DNA of 23,401 bases from CAYJGJ01 sp964367585 (GTDB lineage Bacteria; Bacillota; Clostridia; Peptostreptococcales; Anaerovoracaceae). Both the position numbers and the translations under genes were made by a program. Of the stretch, positions 14,384 through 22,600 are shown piece after piece. Location of the stretch: contig CAYIYH010000016.1 of the NCBI GenBank assembly GCA_964367585.1, positions 1-23,401 of the forward strand, written 5' to 3'. The notes below the pieces were generated by a model. It saw only the letters and a list, made by a program, of their open reading frames with translations. It made no database searches and was not told the DNA's origin. The stretch's first letter is position 1, and every line of letters starts with the position of its first letter.

Positions 14384-15022
14384 ATGGCAATATTAGAAGA
14401 AATCAGTGAATTTATTCAAAAAGGAAAAGCGAAAAACATCAAGGAACTTGTCCCACAAGCAATTGAACAAGGATTAAGTGCAAAAGAAATTTTAGAAGAA
14501 GGTCTTCTTAAAGGTATGAACATCATAGGAGAACGTTTTAAAAACAACGAAGTATTCGTACCCGAAGTTCTTGTTGCAGCTCGTGCGATGAACACAGGAA
14601 CAGCGCTATTGAAACCTTTACTAATTGAAGCTGGTGCAGAGTCTAAAGGTGTCGCAATTATTGGAACAGTTAAAGGGGACTTACACGACATAGGCAAAAA
14701 TCTTGTAAAAATGATGATGGAAGGAAAAGGACTAGACGTAATAGATTTAGGGGTAGATGTTCCTGCTGAGACCTTTTTACAAAACGCAAAAGAACACAAT
14801 GCACAACTTGTATGTTGCTCTGCGCTTCTAACTACTACTATGGGAGAAATTAAGACTACAATTGACTTATTCGAAGAAGATGGCTACAAAGAAAAAGTGA
14901 AATTTATGATCGGTGGAGCGCCTGTTACACAAGAATTCTGCGATAAAATCGGCGCGGACTCGTACACTCCTGATGGAGCTACGGCTGCAGACGAAGCTAT
15001 TAAACTTCTCGAAGCAATGTAA
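14384..15022 (+). CDS. Corrinoid protein of a methyltransferase system (MtaC/MtbC family)
   Basis: At 212 residues this is the usual length of a methyl-carrying corrinoid protein. A helical cap domain (about 1-85) precedes a B12-binding Rossmann domain with the lower-axial-ligand motif G-D-L-H-D-I-G-K-N (98-106: D99, H101, G104), then C-C-S-A-L-L-T-T-T-M (144-153) and the M-I-G-G-A-P-V-T loop (175-182). It would shuttle a methyl group on cobalt between a donor-specific methyltransferase and an acceptor methyltransferase. The ribosome binding site before the ATG (AGGTAG) is weak. It leads the operon with the UroD-type methyltransferase and the COG0523 GTPase, and it is the likely client of the RACE protein. 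Confidence 0.92.
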   Translation: MAILEEISEFIQKGKAKNIKELVPQAIEQGLSAKEILEEGLLKGMNIIGERFKNNEVFVPEVLVAARAMNTGTALLKPLLIEAGAESKGVAIIGTVKGDLHDIGKNLVKMMMEGKGLDVIDLGVDVPAETFLQNAKEHNAQLVCCSALLTTTMGEIKTTIDLFEEDGYKEKVKFMIGGAPVTQEFCDKIGADSYTPDGATAADEAIKLLEAM

Positions 15023-15055
15023 TATACGAATCTAATCATACACTTAATATTTAAA

Positions 15056-15089
15056 ATGGAATCTATATACACTGATATATGGATTCCAT
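15056..15089 (+). repeat. Intercistronic hairpin between the corrinoid protein and methyltransferase genes
   Basis: Bases 15056-15069 pair with 15076-15089 over 14 positions, including one G-U pair, with a 6-base loop. No T run follows, so it is not a standard terminator. It may protect the 3' end of the corrinoid protein message or separate expression levels of the two genes. It also argues against translation starting at the ATG at 15056, which lies inside the stem. Confidence 0.7.
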
Positions 15090-15118
15090 CAACAAATCAT
15101 GAATTGGAAGGAATTATT

Positions 15119-16474
15119 ATGAATAAAAAACAACTTATATTTGATACGTTAGAGCATAAAGATACCCCAAGAGTGCCTTGGCTCCCATTTGTCGGTGTTC
15201 ACGCTGGCCACTTGGTGGGATACAATGCAACCGAAATGCTTACAGACGAAAGCAAAATAATCGAAGGAATGGACGAAGCGATTAAGCTTTTTAATCCTGA
15301 TGGATTCCCAGTGTTCTTTGACCTTCAAATCGAAGCTGAAATATTAGGATGTGAACTCGTATGGGCAGACCAAGGTCCTCCATCGGTAAAAACTCACCCG
15401 CTGGCAAATGTGGATGAAGTACCATGCAAATGTCTTGTTCCTTCAGAAAAAGATGGTAGACTTCCAGTCATTCTTAGCGTAATGGATAAAATGGTAAAAA
15501 AATATGGCAATGAAATCGCTCTTTACGCAACACTTTGTGGGCCATTCACATTAGCATCTCATTTACGTGGCAACGACATATTCATGGACATGTTCGACGA
15601 TGAAGACTATGTAAAAGAGTTGATGGACTATTGTGTCGCAGTTTCAAAAGCAATAATCGATATGTATGAAAAAGTAGGAATGCATGTAATTGCAATGGTT
15701 GATCCACTTATATCACAAATATCTGCAGATCACTTTGAAGAGTTCTGTTCTGATGCATATACCGAAATATTCAAATATGTAAAAGAAAAAGGCTTATATA
15801 GTTCATTCTTCGTTTGTGGTAATGCGACTCGTAATATCGAAGTAATGTGTAAAACTAATCCGGACAGTATTGCCGTAGATGAAAATGTGAAAATGGTAGA
15901 AGCAAAAATAATCACAGATGAATACAATGTGGTTCTAGGCGGGAACATTCCATTAACTACGACAATGCTACATGGTACTCAACAAGACAATATGAAATAT
16001 GTTATTGACTTATTAGACACTTTGACTCACAAGAATCTTATTATTTCTCCAGGATGTGATATGCCTTTCACTGTTCCTGCAGAAAACACCATCGGTGCGG
16101 GACAAGCCGTAATCGAAACTGAAAAGTGCAGAGAAATGATTAAAAATTACGAAGGTGGAACTTTTGATAATATCGAAGTAATACTGCCTGATTACGAATC
16201 ATTAAGCAAGCCATTAGTGGAAGTATTCACACTAGACTCAGAGACTTGTGCGGCGTGTACATATATGATGGGTGCAGCAAACGTTGCAAAAGAAACGTAC
16301 GGCGACAAAATTGATGTTGTTGAGTATAAATTCACCGAAAAAGAAAACATTGCAAGATGTATGAAAATGGGTGTTGCACAACTTCCTTCTTTATATATAA
16401 ACGGTAAATTAGTGTACTCGTCTATCATTCCAAGCAAGACAGAATTAGAAGAATCTATTAACGGGGTAATGTAG
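15119..16474 (+). CDS. UroD/MtaA-type corrinoid methyltransferase fused to a thioredoxin-like domain
   Basis: From the ATG at 15119 the protein has 451 residues. About 1-340 form the uroporphyrinogen decarboxylase-like barrel used by MtaA, MtbA and CmuA-type methyltransferases. Landmarks are H-K-D-T-P-R-V-P-W (13-21), F-V-C-G-N-A-T (231-237) and S-P-G-C-D-M-P-F-T-V-P (310-320). Family members bind zinc with H-x-C and a later C. Here C233 and C313 are present but the His position is F231. Residues about 366-451 form a thioredoxin/glutaredoxin-like domain with C377-A-A-C380 and a cis-proline-like L-P-S-L-Y (422-426), an unusual extension. I chose 15119 because AAGGA lies 7 bases upstream; the in-frame ATG at 15056 has no ribosome binding site and lies in a hairpin. 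It may transfer the methyl group to or from the corrinoid protein; the substrate is unknown. Confidence 0.85.
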   Translation: MNKKQLIFDTLEHKDTPRVPWLPFVGVHAGHLVGYNATEMLTDESKIIEGMDEAIKLFNPDGFPVFFDLQIEAEILGCELVWADQGPPSVKTHPLANVDEVPCKCLVPSEKDGRLPVILSVMDKMVKKYGNEIALYATLCGPFTLASHLRGNDIFMDMFDDEDYVKELMDYCVAVSKAIIDMYEKVGMHVIAMVDPLISQISADHFEEFCSDAYTEIFKYVKEKGLYSSFFVCGNATRNIEVMCKTNPDSIAVDENVKMVEAKIITDEYNVVLGGNIPLTTTMLHGTQQDNMKYVIDLLDTLTHKNLIISPGCDMPFTVPAENTIGAGQAVIETEKCREMIKNYEGGTFDNIEVILPDYESLSKPLVEVFTLDSETCAACTYMMGAANVAKETYGDKIDVVEYKFTEKENIARCMKMGVAQLPSLYINGKLVYSSIIPSKTELEESINGVM

Positions 16475-16475
16475 T

Positions 16476-17354
16476 ATGAAAAAATTGTATCTCATAACAG
16501 GATTTTTAGGTGCCGGCAAGACAACTTTTCTCCAAGAAATCGCTAAAAATTTTAACAATGAAAAGTTGGCAATAATAGTCAATGAGTATGGTGCTGTAGG
16601 AGTTGATTCCGATGTACTAAACTCAGAGGGAATAGAAAGTTATGAGATTACAAATGGGTCAATCTTTTGCGTTTGCAGAAAAGACTTATTCATGGATTGT
16701 TTAAAAATGGCTAATGATCTAGAGGTTGAAACGATTATCGTCGAGACCTCTGGTCTATCCGATCCATTAACTAGTGACGAGATAATTAGTCAAATGAAAA
16801 GCCTTTATGATATCGACTTTGATTTCAGAGGTGTAATTGCACTGATTGATGCAAAGAACTTCAAAAAAGTACTAAACACTGCAATTTGTGTCGAAAATCA
16901 AGTAAAATCTGCGGACTTATTTATCATAAACAAGTGCGACCTAGTAGATGACTTATCACAAGTTCGTAAAGATCTAATCATGATAAACGAAGAAGCTCCT
17001 ATTATCGAAACAACATATTCAAAAGTAGACTATGAAGTATTCAAAAACTTGAAACACAATAAGAAGCAAGAAACAGGATCACAATTAGACCTTATGCTGC
17101 AGCGCAAGCTTTATGAATTTGAGGACACAATTTCCATTGACAAGTTAAACTCTTGGTTAAATGAATTTAAAGATAAATCCTACAGAATTAAGGGCTTTGT
17201 CAATACAGACAAGGGTTACTTTAATCTGGAAGGAGTCATGGGAGATATAGAGTTCAAACCATGTGACAACACATCGCAAAAATCATTTGTAGTAGTATTG
17301 TACAATGCAAAACTCCTTAGTAGTAAGAGCATTCCTGACATTGGTGCTTTATAG
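16476..17354 (+). CDS. COG0523 (CobW/G3E) GTPase
   Basis: This 292-residue P-loop GTPase shows G1 G-F-L-G-A-G-K-T-T (9-17), G3 E-T-S-G-L-S-D-P (90-97) and G4 N-K-C-D (152-155), followed by a short C-terminal domain. COG0523 proteins act as metallochaperones or insertases, for zinc and in cobalamin or corrinoid settings. The usual metal motif C-x-C-C is changed: the conserved region reads N-G-S-I-F-C-V-C-R-K-D (60-70), keeping C65 and adding C67 while the first two Cys are S and F. The ATG begins one base after the methyltransferase stop codon and lacks a strong ribosome binding site of its own, so it is probably translationally coupled. It may load or maintain the metal of the methyltransferase. 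It is the last gene of the operon before a clear terminator. Confidence 0.9.
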   Translation: MKKLYLITGFLGAGKTTFLQEIAKNFNNEKLAIIVNEYGAVGVDSDVLNSEGIESYEITNGSIFCVCRKDLFMDCLKMANDLEVETIIVETSGLSDPLTSDEIISQMKSLYDIDFDFRGVIALIDAKNFKKVLNTAICVENQVKSADLFIINKCDLVDDLSQVRKDLIMINEEAPIIETTYSKVDYEVFKNLKHNKKQETGSQLDLMLQRKLYEFEDTISIDKLNSWLNEFKDKSYRIKGFVNTDKGYFNLEGVMGDIEFKPCDNTSQKSFVVVLYNAKLLSSKSIPDIGAL

Positions 17355-17385
17355 ATTAAGAACAAATCAAAAAGTAATATTATAT

Positions 17386-17415
17386 AAAAAAATCCTCTGC
17401 ACGGAGGATTTTTTT
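17386..17415 (+). terminator. Rho-independent terminator of the corrinoid operon
   Basis: An A7-TCCTC stem arm (17386-17397) pairs with GAGGA-T7 (17404-17415) around a 6-base loop, giving a 12-bp hairpin ending in seven T. The flanking A run makes it look bidirectional, but all genes nearby are on the plus strand. Confidence 0.9.
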
Positions 17416-17456
17416 ATATTATATTAGCATTCCCAAATGTAAAAGATTCATATATA

Positions 17457-17485
17457 TTGTCAATATTAGTAGGAAATGATATAAT
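17457..17485 (+). promoter_or_regulatory. Sigma-A promoter of the sigma-54 activator gene
   Basis: TTGTCA (17457-17462) and a perfect TATAAT (17480-17485) are separated by exactly 17 bases. The start would be near 17492, about 48 bases before the ATG at 17540. Confidence 0.75.
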
Positions 17486-17539
17486 TCTTTTACATAGAAA
17501 ATCCTATGCTTTAACCTCATCTCAAAAAGGAGTATTTTC

Positions 17540-19315
17540 ATGGCAATTAATACCAATATAGTTAAATGTTACGAAAGAGAATGCGATAAATGTAATGAAA
17601 ATAATTGTTTTGTACAAATTGCTTTTTTTCTTCACCCCGAAGGTGAGCTGTTTCCAATTGATGAAATGAGTAGTGATTTACTTGAAAAGCTAGATGATTG
17701 TGAAATAAAGAAAATAAAAGATAAGCTCCGAATCGTAGCTTTGAATTCCGCAATAGTAAACACAACTCTACTATTAAATGATGTAATTTATAACATAAAA
17801 TACGTACCAATACGAAAAAAGAACGAATTCGAATTATCCTCTTCCATCCCGCAATATATAGTTACACTAGAAAACCAAGCATTATTTTCCCATACCCTCA
17901 AAAAGATGAGAACGATGCAATCAAACAATTATTCTTATGACGATATATTTCGCAATTTTAAGAATGGTGTCTTCATTACTAATGCTGACGGTGATGTAGA
18001 ATACATGAATGACGTGTACAAAGAGTTTTCTAACATCGATAAAAAAGACCTTCTTAATAAAAATATTAAAACATTACTACAAAAAGGTTATTTCGAACCG
18101 ATAGTAACGCCTGCAATTCTTAAAACGAGTAGGGACTATGTGACTATCCAACATTTAAAGAATGATAAATATGTTATAGTGACAGGAAAACCCATATTTG
18201 ATAATATGGGGAAGCCATGCCTTATCATTTCTATTCTCAATATAATAGAAGAAACTCCCGATGATGAAAAATACGAAACTTTCAATTCGAACAGCCATGA
18301 AAAGACAGAAACCTCTCAGTTTGCAATTGATGTAATAGTTGAAAATAAGTCGATGAAAAATTTAATCCAAAAAGCTGTCAAAGTAGCAAATTACGATGTG
18401 TCTGTACTAATAGAGGGCGAAACAGGAACCGGAAAAGAAATGATGGCTTCGTTGATACATTTCGCCGGACCTAGAAAAGAGAATAACTTTGTAAAACTTA
18501 ATTGCAGTGCCATATCTCCCAATCTACTTGAGTCTGAAATGTTTGGATATGCTCCAGGGGCGTTCACCGGTGCGCTAAGTAATGGGAAACCTGGATTATT
18601 TGAAATTGCAAATAATGGAACCCTTCTATTGGATGAAATCGGAGATATGCCATATGATTTACAATCAAAGATACTAAATATAGTTCAAGACAAAGAATTC
18701 TACAGAGTTGGCGGCACCGAACCAATAAAGGTAAATGTAAAGCTAATAGCTGCGACGAATAAGAACTTAAAAGAAATGGTCAAAGATGGGCTTTTCAGAA
18801 GCGACTTATATCACAGGCTAAATGTCATACGAATAGATATTCCTACTTTGCACCAAAGAAAGGAAGATATTATTCCTCTATTTTGGCATTTTTGTCACTT
18901 ATATAATAGGAAGCACAGAACAGACAAAAAAATATCTCAGTCCCTTTCGGAAAAGTTGCAAGAATATCCATGGCCAGGCAATGTCCGTGAATTAAAGAAT
19001 ATGATCGAAGAAATGTGTATTCTTTGTGACAGTAATATTTTATCGGAGTCTGATTTTGAGCAGCTCCTTACGGAAAAATCATCTGATAGCCGTAGCTCAT
19101 TACATTACATTGAACATAATAACACTTCTCCTTTACAACAGGAAATGGAGATCCTACCTACACTATCAGAAGCAGTGTCTAAGATAGAAAAAAACCTCAT
19201 AGAGAAAGCTCTACAACAGCAAAAAAATACGAGAGATGCAGCTAAAGTACTAGGTGTAAGCCAATCTACTGTCATGAGAAAAATCAAAGAACTTGAGATA
19301 AAATATTCAAGTTAA
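17540..19315 (+). CDS. Sigma-54-dependent transcriptional activator with PAS and N-terminal Cys motif
   Basis: The 591-residue protein is a bacterial enhancer-binding protein. The N-terminus carries four cysteines, C10, C15, C18 and C23 (C-x4-C-x2-C-x4-C), a candidate Fe-S or zinc site. A PAS domain spans about 134-238. The AAA+ domain has Walker A G-E-T-G-T-G-K-E (293-300), the sigma-54 contact loop G-A-F-T-G-A (340-345), Walker B L-L-L-D-E-I-G-D-M (362-370) and arginine finger region F-R-S-D-L-Y-H-R-L (419-427). A Fis-type helix-turn-helix ends it (R-D-A-A-K-V-L-G-V-S-Q-S-T-V-M-R-K-I, 565-582). AAGGAG precedes the ATG. It has its own promoter (17457-17485) and terminator (19455-19486). A perfect -24/-12 promoter follows in front of the PFOR gene, so PFOR is its likely target. 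No receiver domain is present, so it senses a ligand or redox state directly. Confidence 0.93.
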   Translation: MAINTNIVKCYERECDKCNENNCFVQIAFFLHPEGELFPIDEMSSDLLEKLDDCEIKKIKDKLRIVALNSAIVNTTLLLNDVIYNIKYVPIRKKNEFELSSSIPQYIVTLENQALFSHTLKKMRTMQSNNYSYDDIFRNFKNGVFITNADGDVEYMNDVYKEFSNIDKKDLLNKNIKTLLQKGYFEPIVTPAILKTSRDYVTIQHLKNDKYVIVTGKPIFDNMGKPCLIISILNIIEETPDDEKYETFNSNSHEKTETSQFAIDVIVENKSMKNLIQKAVKVANYDVSVLIEGETGTGKEMMASLIHFAGPRKENNFVKLNCSAISPNLLESEMFGYAPGAFTGALSNGKPGLFEIANNGTLLLDEIGDMPYDLQSKILNIVQDKEFYRVGGTEPIKVNVKLIAATNKNLKEMVKDGLFRSDLYHRLNVIRIDIPTLHQRKEDIIPLFWHFCHLYNRKHRTDKKISQSLSEKLQEYPWPGNVRELKNMIEEMCILCDSNILSESDFEQLLTEKSSDSRSSLHYIEHNNTSPLQQEMEILPTLSEAVSKIEKNLIEKALQQQKNTRDAAKVLGVSQSTVMRKIKELEIKYSS

Positions 19316-19454
19316 TCTATAGTGAATGTACGTGCTAGCCATAAAGAAGAGTCAAATATAACTCGCACATCATCAAAAATGAATCATTATTAGACCAAAA
19401 ACAACTCAATTCTATCATCTATTCACCTTTTCACTCCAAAAACGATATCTTCTT

Positions 19455-19486
19455 ACCATTTCATTTCATGGAATGGTTTTTTATTT
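19455..19486 (+). terminator. Rho-independent terminator after the sigma-54 activator gene
   Basis: ACCATTTC (19455-19462) pairs with GGAATGGT (19470-19477) over 8 positions, including one G-U pair, around a 7-base loop. TTTTTTATTTT follows. It lies about 140 bases after the activator stop codon and upstream of the sigma-54 promoter, insulating the PFOR gene. Confidence 0.75.
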
Positions 19487-19556
19487 TGTTTATATTTCAA
19501 TGATTTATAACGATTAATATATAAACTTACATAAAACTTTTCGATGCACTCATTTA

Positions 19557-19572
19557 TGGCATATACATTGCT
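19557..19572 (+). promoter_or_regulatory. Sigma-54 (-24/-12) promoter of the PFOR gene
   Basis: TGGCATATACATTGCT has the invariant GG and GC dinucleotides at the correct spacing and matches the consensus TGGCAC-N5-TTGCW at all fixed positions but one (T for C after TGGCA). It lies 73 bases before the PFOR ATG, directly downstream of a sigma-54 activator gene. Confidence 0.88.
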
Positions 19573-19644
19573 TATACTCCTATCAAAGATAAATTTTTTG
19601 TTTAGATACAGTATGATAGTTCATATATTATCGTGGAGGATAAC

Positions 19645-22600
19645 ATGGCAAAAAAAATGGAAGTAATGGACGGAAACCAGGCGGCAGCATATATCTCATA
19701 TGCATTTACAGAAGTTGCGGGAATCTATCCAATCACACCGTCATCCCAAATGGCAGAACACGTAGATGAATGGGCATCTAAAGGAAAGAAAAATATCTTC
19801 GGTACGACAGTTAATGTAGTCGAAATGCAATCCGAAGGTGGTGCGGCAGGAACAGTACATGGTTCTTTACAATCAGGAGCATTGACATCGACTTATACCG
19901 CATCGCAAGGTTTATTACTAATGATTCCAAACATGTACAAAATCGCTGGTGAATTATTACCAAGCGTTTTCCACGTTTCAGCAAGAACATTGTCGGCTCA
20001 TGCGTTATCAATTTTTGGTGATCACTCAGATGTAATGAGTTGTAGAATGACTGGATTTGCAATGCTTGCAGCCTCTTCACCGCAAGAAGTTATGGACATG
20101 GGTGCTGTGGCACATTTATCAACAATCAAGGGTAAACTACCTTTCTTGCATTTCTTTGATGGATTCAGGACGTCTCATGAGCAACAAAAAATAGATGTGC
20201 TCGACTATGATGATTTAGCACCTCTTGTAGACATGGATGCCGTCGATTCATTTAGAAAAAAATCCCTTAACCCAGAACACCCATCTACTCGAGGAACAAC
20301 AGTCAACCCTGATATTTTCTTCCAATGTCGCGAATCTTGCAACGAGTACTTCGACAATCTTCCAGAAATAGTAGAAGGATACATGGAAGAAATCAACAAG
20401 TTGACCGGAAGAAACTATAAATTATTCGAATACTACGGTGCGGAAGATGCCGAACACGTAATTATTGCAATGTGTTCTATTACAGACGTAATTAAAGAAA
20501 CCGTAGATTACCTATGTGCACAAGGCAAAAAAGTTGGTTTGATAAATGTACATTTATATAGACCTTTTTCTGCTAAACACTTCTTGTCTGCTATTCCTAA
20601 AACAGCTAAGAAAATAGCAGTATTAGATAGGACAAAAGAACCGGGGGCTGTTGGAGAACCTCTTTACCAAGATGTATCTTCTTTATTCAAAAGAGAAGGT
20701 ATCGACATACAAGTTGTTGGCGGAAGATACGGATTGTCTTCAAAAGACACTACTCCTAGCCACATGGCAGCGGTATATGAAACCCTTGAACAATCTAATC
20801 CAAAAGATAACTTCACAGTTGCGATCGACGACGACGTATACTTCTCTTCTCTTGAAGTTAAAAATGCTGTTTCACTTGATACACAAGGACTCACAGCGTG
20901 TAAAATCTGGGGATTGGGATCTGACGGCACTGTCGGTGCAAACAAGAATTCAATCAAAATCATTGGAGATACTACTGAACTATATTCTCAAGCGTACTTC
21001 GTATACGATTCAAAAAAATCGAATGGTCTTACACAATCACACCTAAGATTTGGTAAAGACCCTATCAGATCTCCATATCTCGTAACAGAAGCTGATTTTG
21101 TAGGAGTCCACAATCAATCGTATGTGGATAAATACGACTTGGCAAAAGACTTAAAACCAGGAGGAACCTTCTTGCTTAACACGTCTTGGACTGTAGAAGA
21201 ATTGGATGAAAAACTTCCTGCATACATGAAAAGACAATTGGCAGAAAAAAATGCTAATTTCTATGTGGTAGACGCTACGGCTGCAGCAAAAAGACTAGGC
21301 CTTGGAAGCAGAACCAATACTGTACTCCAAGCCGCTTTCTTTAACTTAGTTAATATAATTCCTATAGACAAAGCTGTAGACGAAATGAAAAAGGCTATAC
21401 ACAAAACATACTATGTCAAAAAAGGACAAAAAGTCGTAGACATGAATAACGCAGCGGTAGACGAAGGATTAAATGCAGCAATAAAAATAGAAATACCTGC
21501 GAACTGGAAAGATGCGAAAGATGTTGTAAAAGAGATCGATGCCCCTGATTTTATCAAAGACATAGTAATTCCTATGAACAGACAAGAAGGAAACGATCTA
21601 CCTGTTTCAATACTCAAAAAGCATGGCACAACGGATGGCACTTGGATGTCTGGAACTACTAAATATGAAAAAAGAGGTGCCGCATCTGAAGTGCCTTTGT
21701 GGAAATGTGAGAACTGTATTCAATGTAACCAATGTGCTTACGTATGTCCGCATGCGGCAATCAGGCCTATACTACTAGACGATGTGGAAGTAAAAAATGG
21801 ACCGGAGACATTCGTAACAAAAGCTGCTGTAGGAAAAGATCTTGCGAAATACCAATACAGAATGCAAGTATCTCCATTTGACTGTACCGGTTGCGGTAGC
21901 TGTGTCAAAGTATGCCCTTCTAAAGAAAAAGCACTAGAAATGACATCGTTCGAATCACAAACATTCGAACACGACAATTGGAATTACGGTGTTGAAACTG
22001 TAACTATCAAAAAAGATGTTGTAAACGACAAGACCGTGAAGATGACGCAATTTGCAAAACCATACTTCGAATTCTCGGGAGCGTGTTCGGGTTGCGGACA
22101 AACACCATACATCAAACTCATTACACAACTATTCGGAAATAGCATGATCGTAGGTAATGCATCTGGCTGTTCTTCCGCATACGGTGGTTCAACTCCAGCG
22201 ACACCATATTGTACAGACAAAAAAGGTCATGGACCTGCATGGGCGATGTCTCTATTTGAAGACAATGCAGAATACTCATACGGATTCTTACTCGGACATA
22301 ATGCGGTAAAAAATCAAGTGATCCAAAAAGTAGAAGCATTAATCGAAAAAGGCGTAGCAGTTGAGGAAAGCAAGCAATATTTAGAAAATAAAGATCGCTT
22401 ACAAGAATCTAAAGCAGCAACAGAAAATCTAGTTAAAGCAATCGAAAAAGCGGAAAATAGAAACTTAGCAAAAACTGAGATCGACTTCTTGCTACAAAAT
22501 AGAGAGTACATCAGCAAAAAATCTGTCTGGGCATTCGGTGGAGACGGCTGGGCATACGACATCGGTTACGGCGGGTTAGACCATGTGCTTGCCTCCGGAG

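Larger units (their letters stand above)
19316..19644. other. Intergenic control region of the PFOR gene
   Basis: These 329 bases hold the terminator of the upstream regulator (19455-19486) and the sigma-54 promoter (19557-19572). A bound enhancer site is expected for the activator, but the only dyad I can offer is a short GAGT-N8-ACTC at 19349-19364, which is weak. The leader between the start point (about 19584) and the ATG at 19645 is about 60 bases, with no obvious structure. Confidence 0.5.

Noticed and set aside
15056..15118. In-frame 21-codon N-terminal extension of the UroD-type methyltransferase
   Set aside because: The ATG at 15056 has no ribosome binding site and sits in a strong hairpin, while the ATG at 15119 has a good site and gives the normal family N-terminus.
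19633..19644. GTG start four codons upstream for PFOR
   Set aside because: It overlaps the GGAGG that serves the ATG at 19645, which gives the usual PFOR N-terminus.
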